Below are positions 17,486 through 26,534 of a stretch of 64,000 nt of DNA, piece by piece. The notes below the pieces were generated by a model. The model saw only the letters and a list, made by a program, of their open reading frames with translations, ran no database searches and had not been told where the DNA came from. The stretch is taken from positions 124,001-188,000 of the forward strand of contig NZ_JABUNR010000008.1 of assembly GCF_013343715.1 (NCBI RefSeq), in the 5' to 3' direction. This DNA comes from Mesobacillus harenae. Its GTDB lineage: Bacteria; Bacillota; Bacilli; Bacillales; Cytobacillaceae. The position numbers and the translations under genes were made by a program. Positions within the stretch are counted from its first letter, which is position 1, and each line of letters opens with the position of its first letter.

Positions 17486-17895
17486 AAGAAGAGTAGATGG
17501 TTTTGGTGCGTTACAGAGAGCCGGAAATGCTGAAAACCGGTACGCAGGAACCTTCGAATGGGCTTACAAGAGGCACCCTGAAATAAAGTAGGGGTGCACG
17601 GATTTCCACCGTTAAAAGGAAAGGGTACAAAGAAAAGCGAAGCCGACTGTCCAGAAACAGGGAAACTGGAAGGTCCGCCAAAGAAGCGTACTGTGCTTCT
17701 GAAGGAGGAACTGAAGTTTCACAAGTTTCTAGAAGGCGGAGCTGGACAAAGAAAAGCGAAGCCGGTTAGCATTAGCTTTTTTCGTACCTGAAAAGAGGGA
17801 ACAGTCTATTTTCTTGTTCCAATCGAGGTGGCACCGCGGTTTTTATCGTCCTCTATACAGCATTTTTTATGTCTGTATAGGGGACTTTTTTATTT
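17486..17895 (+). promoter_or_regulatory. T-box riboswitch 2 (tRNA-Trp specific), interrupted by a repeat
   Basis: Second leader just upstream of trpE. AGAGAG at 17515-17520 with GCTGAAAACCGG marks Stem I; the specifier TGG is at 17559-17561 after TTCGAA. The T-box GAGGTGGCACCGCGG is at 17825-17839, and the terminator is a strong stem GTCCTCTATACAG / CTGTATAGGGGAC followed by TTTTTTATTTT. About 160 bp of dispersed repeat lie between the Stem I/II region and Stem III (GGGAACAG ... CTTGTTCC). Whether the leader still switches is not known. Confidence 0.85.
17624..17787 (+). repeat. Dispersed repeat inserted in T-box 2
   Basis: Flanked by GTAC at 17624-17627 and 17784-17787. The interior repeats ACAAAGAAAAGCGAAGCCG twice (from 17627 and 17747) around a spacer containing CTTCTGAAGGAGGAACTGAAG. 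The same plan in reverse orientation is found at 60941-61117. Confidence 0.75.
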
Positions 17896-17915
17896 TACTG
17901 AAAGGGGAGAGCATA

Positions 17916-19307
17916 GTGGAGACGAGACGAGCAGAGGCTGAAGTGCTGATTGAAGAAATTGAAGGGGATGTGTTAACCCCCATTTCGATATTCCAGAAAA
18001 TCAGCGGGAAAAAGAAATTTTTATTAGAAAGTTCGTTGAAGTATGAGAATTCAGGACGTTATTCATTTATTGGGGCGGATCCCGCTTTTGAACTAAAGGC
18101 ATTTAACGGTCAAGTTGTCCTTAGCAATGATAATGGTGAGCAGAACATGGAGGGGCAATTTCTTGATGTTCTAAATAATCTGATGCCTATTTTGGATAGA
18201 GACTCAGAGTTTCCGTTCATTGGGGGTGCAGTCGGATATATTGGCTATGATATGATTCGGGATTTCGAGAATATAGGTCCAGCTGTAGAGGACCAATTAG
18301 ATATGCCAGATGCCCATCTAATGTTTTTTGAGGAAGCAGTTGTCTTTGATCATCTAAATCAAAAAGCTTACTTGATAGCCGTTCCTTTATCAGAGGAGCA
18401 TACTCCTGAACATTTACAGGCTAAACTTGCAAAACGAAAGAAAGAACTTGAATCTATTGCAAACACAGTTAAAGTTGATCCCTTTTCGATTTCAGCCTAT
18501 CGGTCATCCGTTACACAGCATGAATACGAGGAAATGGTGAAAAAAGCAAAAGATTATATTGAGCAGGGAGATATCTTTCAAGTAGTTCTCTCCCGCAGGC
18601 TGGAAGCAGAAGCAGAGGGCGATCCTTTTTCTTTTTATCGGAAACTAAGAGTCCAAAATCCTTCCCCCTATATGTATTACTTAGAGTTCGAAAACTATGT
18701 GATAGCTGGTGCTTCTCCGGAAAGTCTTGTAAAGGCACGGGATGGGAAAATCACAACGAATCCAATTGCAGGCACTAGGCCTAGAGGCAGCACCGAAAAT
18801 GAAGATTCTCTTCTTCAAAAAGAGCTTGAATCAGACGAGAAGGAGCTGGCAGAACACAAAATGCTTGTCGATTTAGGGAGAAATGATTTGGGCCGTGTGT
18901 GTGAATTTGGTTCTGTAAGCCTTGAAAAATATATGAAAACAGAGCGGTATAAGCATGTTATGCACCTCGTGTCAGAAGTGAGCGGACAGTTAAGGGATGA
19001 ATACACCCCAATGGATGGATTAATTGCCTGCCTCCCAGCAGGGACTGTCTCTGGAGCCCCAAAAATTAGAGCGATGCAAATTATCAGTGAGCTTGAAGGA
19101 ATGAAACGGGGCGTCTATTCAGGTGCAGTTGGCTACCTGTCAGCGAATGGAAGTATGGATTTTGCACTTGCAATCAGAACAATGGTCGTTAAAGGAGGAA
19201 AAGCGTATATACAGGCGGGAGCGGGGATTGTGTACGATTCAGTTCCCTCAAAAGAATACGAGGAAACGAGCCACAAGCTGAGATCATTAAGGGAGGCGCA
19301 AAAATGA
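17916..19307 (+). CDS. trpE: Anthranilate synthase component I
   Basis: Converts chorismate and TrpG-derived ammonia to anthranilate, the first committed step of tryptophan synthesis. 463 residues. The N-terminal KFLLESS segment is the tryptophan feedback-binding motif; the C-terminal chorismate domain shows ASPESLVKARDGKITTNPIAGTRPRG and GRNDLGRVC, then PAGTVSGAPKIRAM. The start is GTG 17916, 5 bp after AAAGGGGAGA; upstream in-frame codons lie in the T-box terminator. It overlaps trpG by 4 bp. Expression is expected to depend on both T-box leaders. Confidence 0.95.
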   Translation: METRRAEAEVLIEEIEGDVLTPISIFQKISGKKKFLLESSLKYENSGRYSFIGADPAFELKAFNGQVVLSNDNGEQNMEGQFLDVLNNLMPILDRDSEFPFIGGAVGYIGYDMIRDFENIGPAVEDQLDMPDAHLMFFEEAVVFDHLNQKAYLIAVPLSEEHTPEHLQAKLAKRKKELESIANTVKVDPFSISAYRSSVTQHEYEEMVKKAKDYIEQGDIFQVVLSRRLEAEAEGDPFSFYRKLRVQNPSPYMYYLEFENYVIAGASPESLVKARDGKITTNPIAGTRPRGSTENEDSLLQKELESDEKELAEHKMLVDLGRNDLGRVCEFGSVSLEKYMKTERYKHVMHLVSEVSGQLRDEYTPMDGLIACLPAGTVSGAPKIRAMQIISELEGMKRGVYSGAVGYLSANGSMDFALAIRTMVVKGGKAYIQAGAGIVYDSVPSKEYEETSHKLRSLREAQK

Positions 19308-19906
19308 TACTGATTATCGACAATTATGACAGCTTCACCTTTAATCTCTATCAGTACTTAGGGGAGCTCGGTGAAAACCCTGTAGTAATACGCAATGACC
19401 AAATTAGCTTGGGTAAACTTAATCAGCTGCAGCCAGAGGCGGTTATTCTGTCCCCAGGACCAGGAAGGCCAGAAAACGCAGGCATTTGTGTTGAATTAGT
19501 TAAACAGTTTTACAAAAAAGTTCCAATCCTTGGGATTTGTTTGGGGCATCAAGCTATTGGCTACGCCTTTGGAGCCGAAATTGTAAGGGCAAAAACGATC
19601 ATGCACGGAAAGGTTTCAAAGCTGACGCATACTGGTACAGGAGTCTTTCAGTATTTGCCCCAGTCTCTCGATGTGATGAGATATCATTCACTTGTCGTTG
19701 AAAAAATGACACTGTCGAGTCAATTTGAGGTTATTGCCTACGCTTTGGAAGATCAAGAGATTATGGCAATGAAGCATCAGCAATACCCGGTGCTTGGCCT
19801 GCAATTTCATCCTGAGTCTGTAGGTACGGCTACAGGAAAGCAGATACTGAGCAACTTTTTATCTGAAATCAGAAAGGAGCAGCTGAAAAATGAAAACATA
19901 TCTTGA
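19304..19906 (+). CDS. trpG: Anthranilate synthase component II (glutamine amidotransferase)
   Basis: Class I glutamine amidotransferase giving ammonia to TrpE. 200 residues. N-terminal IDNYDSFTFNLYQYLGELG, oxyanion motif LSPGPGRP, nucleophile elbow GICLGHQAIGYAFG and the His-Glu pair in LQFHPESVGT are all intact. It starts within the end of trpE (ATGA overlap) and overlaps trpD by 17 bp, so translation is coupled. Its place inside the trp operon differs from B. subtilis, where the amidotransferase is shared with folate synthesis and sits elsewhere. Confidence 0.93.
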   Translation: MILIIDNYDSFTFNLYQYLGELGENPVVIRNDQISLGKLNQLQPEAVILSPGPGRPENAGICVELVKQFYKKVPILGICLGHQAIGYAFGAEIVRAKTIMHGKVSKLTHTGTGVFQYLPQSLDVMRYHSLVVEKMTLSSQFEVIAYALEDQEIMAMKHQQYPVLGLQFHPESVGTATGKQILSNFLSEIRKEQLKNENIS

Positions 19907-20915
19907 GAGGCTAACAGAGGGGAAATCTTTAACGGAACAGGAAATGGAAGAGGCTTCGGGAAAACTTTTCAGTGAATCTGTGTCGGATAGTGAAATTGCT
20001 GCCTTCCTGGTGAGTTTAAAAGCAAAAGGGGAAACCGTAGAAGAATTATCAGGATTAGTGAAAACACTGCGCAAACATTCTTTGAGGTTCACTGCTAAGG
20101 TTCCAAACGCCATAGATAATTGTGGAACAGGCGGAGACGGGTCAAAAAGTTTTAATATCAGCACAGCATCAGCTTTTGTAATCGCCGGTGCAGGGATTCC
20201 AGTGGCAAAGCACGGAAATAGAAGTGTGTCTAGTAAAACAGGAAGTGCGGATGTTCTTGAACATCTCGGGGTGAGGCTTGACCTTGAGGTTGAAGCAACA
20301 GAAAATATTTTAGCAGAGACCGGTATTGCCTTTTTATTTGCACCCCATGTTCATCCCAAAATTAAAAGAATCATGAAGGTTAGGAAGGATCTTAGGATAC
20401 CGACTGTTTTTAATTTGATTGGACCATTAACAAATCCTATTGAGCTAGATTATCAAGTTCTTGGAATATATAGAAGAGACTTAACTGAAAAGTTTGCAGA
20501 AGTGTTAAAGAATCTGGGCAGAAAAAAAGCAGTTGTCCTTAATGGAGCAGGCTATATGGATGAAGCGTGTCTGGCTGGAGAAAATCAACTTGTCATCCTA
20601 GATAACGGACACATTTCTAAAGTAATGCTTCATCCTCATCAAGTGAATCTCCCTGTCTATGATATTGAGGAAATAAGGGGAGGTGACTCAAGGGAAAATG
20701 CGGAAATCCTTTTGAGTATCCTTAAGGCAGATAAGGGAGCACATCGGGACACTGTGCTACTTAATGCCGGAATTGGGATATACACTGGCGGCAAGGCAGC
20801 ATCTATCGCTGAAGGAGTTCAGCTTGCTGCTGAAAGCATTGACTCTGGAGCCGCATTAGAAAAATTAAACCGTTTAGTAGAAGCATGCCGTAAATCTGCG
20901 AAGGCGGTGATATAA
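19890..20915 (+). CDS. trpD: Anthranilate phosphoribosyltransferase
   Basis: Transfers phosphoribose from PRPP to anthranilate. 341 residues, normal length. The PRPP-binding DNCGTGGDGSKSFNIST is near residue 77 and KHGNRSVSSKTGSADVLEHLG near 107; KVRKDLRIPTVFNLIGPLTNP follows, all canonical. The stop codon directly abuts the trpC start. Confidence 0.95.
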   Translation: MKTYLERLTEGKSLTEQEMEEASGKLFSESVSDSEIAAFLVSLKAKGETVEELSGLVKTLRKHSLRFTAKVPNAIDNCGTGGDGSKSFNISTASAFVIAGAGIPVAKHGNRSVSSKTGSADVLEHLGVRLDLEVEATENILAETGIAFLFAPHVHPKIKRIMKVRKDLRIPTVFNLIGPLTNPIELDYQVLGIYRRDLTEKFAEVLKNLGRKKAVVLNGAGYMDEACLAGENQLVILDNGHISKVMLHPHQVNLPVYDIEEIRGGDSRENAEILLSILKADKGAHRDTVLLNAGIGIYTGGKAASIAEGVQLAAESIDSGAALEKLNRLVEACRKSAKAVI

Positions 20916-21707
20916 ATGAAAACTATCTTGGATCGTATCATTGAACACAAAGCTACTGAGATAAAGAATTTAAAAAAGCTTGGGTTACCCCATCAAACAG
21001 AGTTTCAACAAAAGGAAAGGTCACTGATTAGTAAGCTGAATACAAATAAAAATATGGCTATTATTTCAGAATTTAAACGGGCATCACCATCGAAGGGTGA
21101 CATCAACCCAAACCTCGACCCTGTTGCCCAGGCAAAGCTTTATGAAAGCTGTGGTGCTGATGCTATTTCTGTTTTAACAGATGAAAATTTCTTTAAAGGA
21201 ACATTTGCAGACTTGACAGCCATCCGTTCTGCGGTGGATCTTCCGTTATTATGCAAGGACTTTATTATTGACCAAATTCAAATCGATTTTGCTAAACATG
21301 CAGGAGCAGACATCATTCTTCTGATAGCCTCTGCTTTAGAAACACAACAGTTAAAAGATCTTTATGAGTATGCAGACCATATAGGGCTGGAAGTACTCAT
21401 CGAAATTCATAACGAGCAGGAACTGGAGAAAGCTTTTGTTACGAAAGCACCACTTATTGGGATTAACAACCGGAATTTAAAAACCTTTGAAGTAAGTCTT
21501 GATCGTACAGAGCAGCTAGGTCCGCTTGTTAAACAGGCAGGTTCGCTTTTGATAAGTGAGAGTGGTATGAAGGCGAAGGAAGATGTTGCAAAAGCAAGAA
21601 ATGCCGGTGCAAACGGAATCTTAGTAGGGGAAACATTTATGAAAGCAGCCAAGCTTCAAGAGACTTTTAATGCCTTTCGAATCCCTATTAAGGAGGGAAC
21701 GGTTTAA
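20916..21707 (+). CDS. trpC: Indole-3-glycerol phosphate synthase
   Basis: TIM-barrel enzyme that cyclises carboxyphenylaminodeoxyribulose phosphate to indoleglycerol phosphate. 263 residues. ISEFKRASPSKG holds the catalytic Lys, LCKDFIIDQIQI, IGINNRNLKTFEV, SESGM and GILVGETFM complete the barrel active site. ATG immediately follows the trpD stop (TAAATG), and the trpC stop overlaps the trpF start by one base. Confidence 0.95.
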   Translation: MKTILDRIIEHKATEIKNLKKLGLPHQTEFQQKERSLISKLNTNKNMAIISEFKRASPSKGDINPNLDPVAQAKLYESCGADAISVLTDENFFKGTFADLTAIRSAVDLPLLCKDFIIDQIQIDFAKHAGADIILLIASALETQQLKDLYEYADHIGLEVLIEIHNEQELEKAFVTKAPLIGINNRNLKTFEVSLDRTEQLGPLVKQAGSLLISESGMKAKEDVAKARNAGANGILVGETFMKAAKLQETFNAFRIPIKEGTV

Positions 21708-22309
21708 TGAAAGTGAAAATATGCGGAATTATGGATCCGGAAACTGCAGATTTCACTGTAAAAGCAGGGGCAGATGCGCTTGGATTTGTTTTTGCGGAAA
21801 GCAGGCGAAGGATTGCCCCTCAGGTAGCTAAAAAAATTATAGGTAAGTTGCCAGAGGAGATTTGGAAGGTAGGTGTTTTTGTGAACGAAACGGCTGAGAA
21901 TATCCATCACATATTTGAAACAGCTGGATTAACTCATGTTCAGCTTCATGGTGACGAATCAGCTGAGTTTAGCAGCAGCCTGGGGCTTCCTGTTATAAAG
22001 TCAATTGGTGTCCAGTCTGAAGAAGATTTAGAAAAAATTTCGGCAAGACCTGAAGAGATTGTGCTGCTTGATAGCCCTGCTGGTCAATTTAGGGGAGGAA
22101 ATGGGACTTCTTTTGACTGGCAGCTGGCTTTAAATCTTGGAATAGGGGAGAAAAGGATTATACTTGCAGGTGGGTTGAATCCCGAGAATGTAAATGAAGC
22201 AATTCGAGCGGTAAAGCCTTATATGGTTGATGTTAGCAGCGGTGTGGAGACGAATGGAATTAAAGATAGGGGAAAAATAAGTGCTTTCCTCGAACAGGCG
22301 AAAAGGTAA
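21707..22309 (+). CDS. trpF: Phosphoribosylanthranilate isomerase
   Basis: Amadori rearrangement of phosphoribosylanthranilate, the step between TrpD and TrpC. 200 residues, TIM barrel. VKICGI holds the catalytic Cys, GFVFAESRRRI and HGDE follow, with ILAGGLNPENV and MVDVSSGVETNGIKD at the phosphate site and catalytic Asp. Start overlaps the trpC stop (TAATG). A separate trpF gene, not a trpCF fusion. Confidence 0.95.
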   Translation: MKVKICGIMDPETADFTVKAGADALGFVFAESRRRIAPQVAKKIIGKLPEEIWKVGVFVNETAENIHHIFETAGLTHVQLHGDESAEFSSSLGLPVIKSIGVQSEEDLEKISARPEEIVLLDSPAGQFRGGNGTSFDWQLALNLGIGEKRIILAGGLNPENVNEAIRAVKPYMVDVSSGVETNGIKDRGKISAFLEQAKR

Positions 22310-22369
22310 ACTGCAACAGAAAAAAAGAGTCTTGACAATAATTTATAGAGAGTTTTGGAGGGGAATTTA

Positions 22370-23581
22370 ATGACACAGAAAGTTTATGCAATGCCCGATG
22401 AAAAAGGCCATTTCGGTATTTATGGAGGCAGATATGTTCCTGAGACCTTAATGACAGCAGTAATAGAACTCGAAGAGGAGTATCAAAGGGCTCTGAAAGA
22501 TCCTGAATTTTCCCGTGAGTTAAACTATTTGCTGAAGGAGTACGTTGGCCGGGAAACCCCTCTCTATTTTGCCGAAAATTTAACGAAACATGCAAACGGA
22601 GCCAAAATTTATTTAAAACGGGAAGATTTAAACCATACGGGTGCTCATAAAATCAACAATACGATTGGGCAGGCCCTTCTTACGGCAAGAATGGGCAAGC
22701 GTAAAGTGGTGGCAGAAACTGGTGCTGGCCAGCATGGTGTGGCAACGGCAACTGTATGTGCGCTTCTAAATCTTGATTGCGTTATATTTATGGGGGAAGA
22801 AGACGTTAGAAGACAAGAACTGAATGTATTTCGAATGGAACTCCTAGGAGCCAAGGTTATCAGTGTTAAATCAGGAAGTGCTACTCTAAAGGATGCAGTT
22901 AACGAAGCTCTGCGCTATTGGGTTGCAAATGTTCATGATACCCACTACATTTTAGGTTCTGTTATGGGACCGCATCCCTTCCCGAAAATGGTTCGTGATT
23001 TTCAAAGTGTGATCGGACAAGAATCAAAAGCACAGTACCTTGAAAAAGAGGGGAAGGCACCAAATGCTGTAGTGGCCTGCATTGGTGGCGGCAGCAACTC
23101 CATCGGAATGTTCCACCCTTTTATAGAGGACAAATCCGTAAAAATGTTCGGAGTTGAAGCTGCTGGACAAGGGGTTGAAACACAATTCCATGCTGCTTCC
23201 CTGACAAAGGGAAAACCAGGGATTCTTCATGGAGCCATGATGTACCTTCTTCAGGATGAAGATGGTCAGGTTCAGGAGGCCCACTCTATTTCGGCTGGTC
23301 TTGATTATCCTGGGGTAGGCCCGGAACATAGCCATCTTCAGGATATCGGAAGAGTTAGCTATGAGTCAATTACTGATGATGAAGCACTAGATGCCTTTCA
23401 ATTACTTGCTAAAACAGAAGGCATTATCCCTGCACTTGAGAGTGCACATGCAGTGGCGTATGCTATCAAACTGGCTGCTGGGATGAATAGAGAAGAAGGG
23501 ATTATTGTCTGTCTTTCCGGCCGGGGTGACAAGGATGTCCACTCCGTGAAAGAGAAATTGGGAGGTAGGAACCATGAATAG
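22370..23581 (+). CDS. trpB: Tryptophan synthase beta chain
   Basis: PLP enzyme joining indole and serine to tryptophan. 403 residues. The PLP lysine is in [15 protein letters not shown] (about residue 90); GAGQHG, the phosphate-binding [10 protein letters not shown] and [16 protein letters not shown] follow. I chose ATG 22370 after GGAGGGG; an in-frame TTG at 22355 is part of the RBS region. It overlaps trpA by 8 bp, usual for the alpha2beta2 pair. Confidence 0.95.
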   Translation: MTQKVYAMPDEKGHFGIYGGRYVPETLMTAVIELEEEYQRALKDPEFSRELNYLLKEYVGRETPLYFAENLTKHANGAKIYLKREDLNHTGAHKINNTIGQALLTARMGKRKVVAETGAGQHGVATATVCALLNLDCVIFMGEEDVRRQELNVFRMELLGAKVISVKSGSATLKDAVNEALRYWVANVHDTHYILGSVMGPHPFPKMVRDFQSVIGQESKAQYLEKEGKAPNAVVACIGGGSNSIGMFHPFIEDKSVKMFGVEAAGQGVETQFHAASLTKGKPGILHGAMMYLLQDEDGQVQEAHSISAGLDYPGVGPEHSHLQDIGRVSYESITDDEALDAFQLLAKTEGIIPALESAHAVAYAIKLAAGMNREEGIIVCLSGRGDKDVHSVKEKLGGRNHE

Positions 23582-24344
23582 AATAGAAAAAGCATTTCAT
23601 CAGACAGAAAGAAAATCATTCGTCCCTTATATAATGGCAGGTGACGGAGGACTTGATACTCTTAAAGACAGACTTTTATTTCTTGAAAAAAGTGGAGCAA
23701 CAGCAGTTGAACTCGGGATTCCATTTTCAGACCCCGTTGCGGACGGACCAACGATTCAGCAGGCCGGTATCAGGGCGCTTAAGGCAGGAACAACTTTGCG
23801 AAAAACGTTAAAAGCAATTTCAGAATGCAGGAATGAGGTTTCGATTCCTCTTATTGTAATGACATATATCAACCCCGTTTTGTCCTTTGGAATAGATGCC
23901 TTTGCCGAAGCTGCTGCTGCAGCGGGGATAGATGGCTGTATTATCCCAGATCTCCCTATTGAGGAGGAACATCTAATCTCTGGAGCTCTTGAAGGGAAAG
24001 CGATTGAACTAATCCGGCTAGTTACCATTACCAGTCCTCCTGAGCGGATCAAAGCAATCGTCAGCCGAGGCAACGGTTACATATATGCTGTAACGGTTGC
24101 GGGAATTACAGGTACAAGATCAGGGTTTAACCCAGACCTTGGAGCATTTCTGCAAAAAGTAAAAGAATTAAGCCCCATCCCGGTTTTGGCGGGATTTGGA
24201 ATCTCAACCCCGGATCACGTTAGAGATGTTAGTAAGTATTGTGACGGAGTAATTGTGGGCAGCAGAATTATTGACTTATTTGAGCAAAACGAACTTGATG
24301 AAATAAAAAAGTTAATTTCTGCATCCATAGCCATTCAAGCATAA
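23574..24344 (+). CDS. trpA: Tryptophan synthase alpha chain
   Basis: Cleaves indoleglycerol phosphate to indole, which is channelled to TrpB. 256 residues. The catalytic Glu and Asp lie in [19 protein letters not shown] near residue 42-60; [24 protein letters not shown] and [13 protein letters not shown] with DGVIVGSRI form the barrel and phosphate site. Last gene of the trp operon, with a terminator 6 bp downstream. Confidence 0.95.
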   Translation: MNRIEKAFHQTERKSFVPYIMAGDGGLDTLKDRLLFLEKSGATAVELGIPFSDPVADGPTIQQAGIRALKAGTTLRKTLKAISECRNEVSIPLIVMTYINPVLSFGIDAFAEAAAAAGIDGCIIPDLPIEEEHLISGALEGKAIELIRLVTITSPPERIKAIVSRGNGYIYAVTVAGITGTRSGFNPDLGAFLQKVKELSPIPVLAGFGISTPDHVRDVSKYCDGVIVGSRIIDLFEQNELDEIKKLISASIAIQA

Positions 24345-24350
24345 AACAGG

Positions 24351-24383
24351 AGCCGCTCTCTTTTGAAAGCGGCTTGTTTTTTG
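24351..24383 (+). terminator. Terminator of the trp operon
   Basis: AGCCGCT / AGCGGCT stem (24351-24357, 24368-24374) with TTGTTTTTTG following. The next 165 bp hold no gene, only a short stretch (TGTCTAGCTCCAGC, from 24420) resembling Bacillus dispersed repeats. Confidence 0.88.
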
Positions 24384-24549
24384 ATCGGTAAGAAAGAAAA
24401 AAATTTTAAAATTGACTACTGTCTAGCTCCAGCATGTACCCAGTATTTATCGATGTTTAAACTTCCTAACGTATCTCGCAAGGAGCTGATGGGTTTCATT
24501 TCAGGGAGCTCGGGAACACTTCTGCATCACTGGCGGCAGCATTTAGCTG

Positions 24550-25155
24550 TTAATTGATTTTAGTGGCAGTTGCACAAACGGTTAACACAGGCCTAGCCTT
24601 AAGGAAGGATACGTGGACATCCTTAAATCCAGCATTTTCTAAATCAGCTTGCATTTTATCTCCTAAATCACGGGCCGTCTGGTCGTCAGATCCTTCTTCC
24701 CTTGGCTGGACCGTAAGAGCGAGTTTTCCACCTGTTTTCATTATGCGATAGATTCTTTTTAATGATTGCTCCTGTTTATCCCAGAGCGGATAATTATTGA
24801 CTGAAAAAACATGTTCATACTGCTTACCAGGATTATAATTCTGTATATCTCCTTTGAATAATTGTACCTTACCCATTTCAACCCAATCACGATTGACCTT
24901 TTCAGCCTGGGTTTTCATCTTGCCTGATAAATCAATACCATCAACTGAAACTGTCCGGTATCGGGACATAATTGAATGAATAGCGTAGCCTGGCCCGTAA
25001 CCGATCTCAAGAATATCCGTGCATTTTCGAACCTTTAATTTATTTATTGTCCACCTATTAATTTTTCTGTTCTCAAAATACATCACCAGTCCGACGATTT
25101 TCCCCAAAAATCCTTTGGGTTTTTCGAATTGGCGTGCAAGTGTGTTATTAGTCAT
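24550..25155 (-). CDS. Class I SAM-dependent methyltransferase
   Basis: Small methyltransferase of 201 residues. Motif I is TDILEIGYGPGYAIHSIM near residue 46, with VDGIDLSGKMKTQAEKV as the acidic loop and HVFSVNNYPLWDKQEQSLKRIYRIMKTGGKLALTVQP as motifs II/III. The first 40 residues (PKGFLGKIVGLVMYFENR) form a helical cap often seen in lipid or small-molecule methyltransferases. The substrate is unknown. ATG 25155 follows a GAGGTG site. It is convergent with the trp operon. Confidence 0.83.
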   Translation of the reverse strand: MTNNTLARQFEKPKGFLGKIVGLVMYFENRKINRWTINKLKVRKCTDILEIGYGPGYAIHSIMSRYRTVSVDGIDLSGKMKTQAEKVNRDWVEMGKVQLFKGDIQNYNPGKQYEHVFSVNNYPLWDKQEQSLKRIYRIMKTGGKLALTVQPREEGSDDQTARDLGDKMQADLENAGFKDVHVSFLKARPVLTVCATATKIN

Positions 25156-25546
25156 ATGATTGCACCTCGTTAGTTTTTATTAACCAAATTCCTTAGCTGT
25201 TAAACGTGTAGTGATATAAAAATATAAATTTAGAACCTAATAATTATTTCTCGGGAAACCGCATGATTAGACAGAAACAGCAAAACCAAGTCGAAATTTA
25301 GAGAAAAAAGAGAAGTGGTACAAGGAAGTCGAGCGAAATAACTAAATTCTGCAAATGTAGTTGGAAATTATTTGAAAGATTTAAGATAACCCCGTGCTAT
25401 TTGTTACAGTATTAGAAAAAAAATTTTTATATAATTTAAGAAAAGCGGACTGATCTTTTCCTTCTGAAGTAAAGAGTATCTTCAAAAAAGAACTCCTGAA
25501 ATAACCAGGCTGGGGAGCCGTATAAAATTAAAAGGAAGATGGACAG
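25156..25546. other. Non-coding region, nothing recognised
   Basis: AT-rich 390-bp stretch between divergent genes. I see no gene, RNA or repeat; promoters for both flanking genes presumably lie here, with no clear -35/-10 pair found by eye. Confidence 0.4.
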
Positions 25547-26122
25547 ATGAATATGTATGAGGTCATTTTAGATATTTTAGACAAACGCGGATCGGTTCCA
25601 ATCTCATTCCTGTGTCAGAAAATGAATGAGTTAACGGAGGTAAGTGGTGGTAATGGTAGACGAATTGACACTTCTAGCCTAGAGTTTGCCATTAGCAGCA
25701 AAAAGGAATTGTTTTTAATGAAAAATGACTTTGTTTTCATTAACCCAACTAAAGATCCTGTATCGTTGGTCGTTGCAATCAGCGGATACCCTGGTCCAGA
25801 GATAAGAGTAAATGTGAACTTTACCTATAATAGCTTCACGTATTTTGAATGGCACCTTGATTCAATAGCTACGCTAAATAGTGAAACAACAAAAACAGCA
25901 GGAAATATGAAAGATTTTAAAAAGACACTTTATAATCTCAATATCTGGGACTGGAGTGAAGACTATCAAGGAGAGGGCATTATATTAGATGGAATCAGCT
26001 GGAACCTTAAGCTCGTTACAAAAGAAAAAATCTACATCAAGCAAGGATTAGATAGTTTCCCGCATGAATGGAAAGCTTTTTTACGGGCCATTCGCAGGTT
26101 AACTGGAAAGTCATTAGGGTGA
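25547..26122 (+). CDS. Hypothetical protein with winged-helix-like N-terminus
   Basis: Not recognised. 191 residues, no signal peptide or membrane segment. Residues 1-70 (MYEVILDILDKRGSVPISFLCQKMNEL ... FVFINP) resemble a small winged-helix or HARE-like domain by their helix-helix-strand pattern. The remainder is rich in aromatics and has a FEWHLDSI ... WDWSEDYQ ... GISWNLKLV pattern, suggestive of a beta domain. ATG 25547 follows AAAGGAAGATGG. Single-gene unit with its own terminator. Base composition resembles the neighbours. Confidence 0.65.
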   Translation: MNMYEVILDILDKRGSVPISFLCQKMNELTEVSGGNGRRIDTSSLEFAISSKKELFLMKNDFVFINPTKDPVSLVVAISGYPGPEIRVNVNFTYNSFTYFEWHLDSIATLNSETTKTAGNMKDFKKTLYNLNIWDWSEDYQGEGIILDGISWNLKLVTKEKIYIKQGLDSFPHEWKAFLRAIRRLTGKSLG

Positions 26123-26125
26123 ATA

Positions 26126-26162
26126 AAAAAACGGAGGATTTCTATAAACCTTCGTTTTTTCT
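26126..26162 (+). terminator. Terminator of the 25547 gene
   Basis: AAAAAACGGAGG / CCTTCGTTTTTT stem with one mismatch and a T-run. Confidence 0.75.
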
Positions 26163-26279
26163 TATTCTAACAAGAATGTCTTAAGTGAGAATAAACTGGA
26201 AAGAACAATAACAAGAGAATGGAAGGTGAAACTTAACACTTTTTTATATAGAATAGAGTTTAGGAATAAATAGAAAGCT

Positions 26280-26534
26280 GTGTTAGATTATATTGTTGAT
26301 TTGAGTTATAAAAAGGAATCAAAATTGCGAGACTGCTTGAAAATTCATTTCACTCATGAGTTTTTCTCAGAAATGCCTTTTCAGTGGCTGGAGAACCACC
26401 ATGGAAGCTTTAATGTTTGTCCACAAACAGTGAGCGATTTTGACTACTTTTTTATCAATAATAAACCTTACAGAGTCAATCAAAAAATACTAGCATTTTG
26501 GCAAGGAGTTAATCATGCAGGACATTACAGTTGA
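26280..26534 (+). CDS. Doubtful small ORF
   Basis: Eighty-four codons starting with GTG, no visible ribosome site, overlapping the mnmH start by 20 bp in another frame. The translation (LDYIVDLSYKKESKL...) looks moderately protein-like but is unrecognised. It could be a decayed gene or chance; the rest of the 26163-26514 gap shows nothing else. Confidence 0.2.
   Translation: MLDYIVDLSYKKESKLRDCLKIHFTHEFFSEMPFQWLENHHGSFNVCPQTVSDFDYFFINNKPYRVNQKILAFWQGVNHAGHYS

Noticed and set aside
17355..17791. Two + strand frames (78 and 65 codons) upstream of trpE
   Set aside because: They lie in the T-box leaders and inserted repeats; the conserved RNA features explain the sequence.
24363..24557. 64-codon frame after trpA
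   Set aside because: Starts inside the terminator; the region resembles a decayed dispersed repeat.
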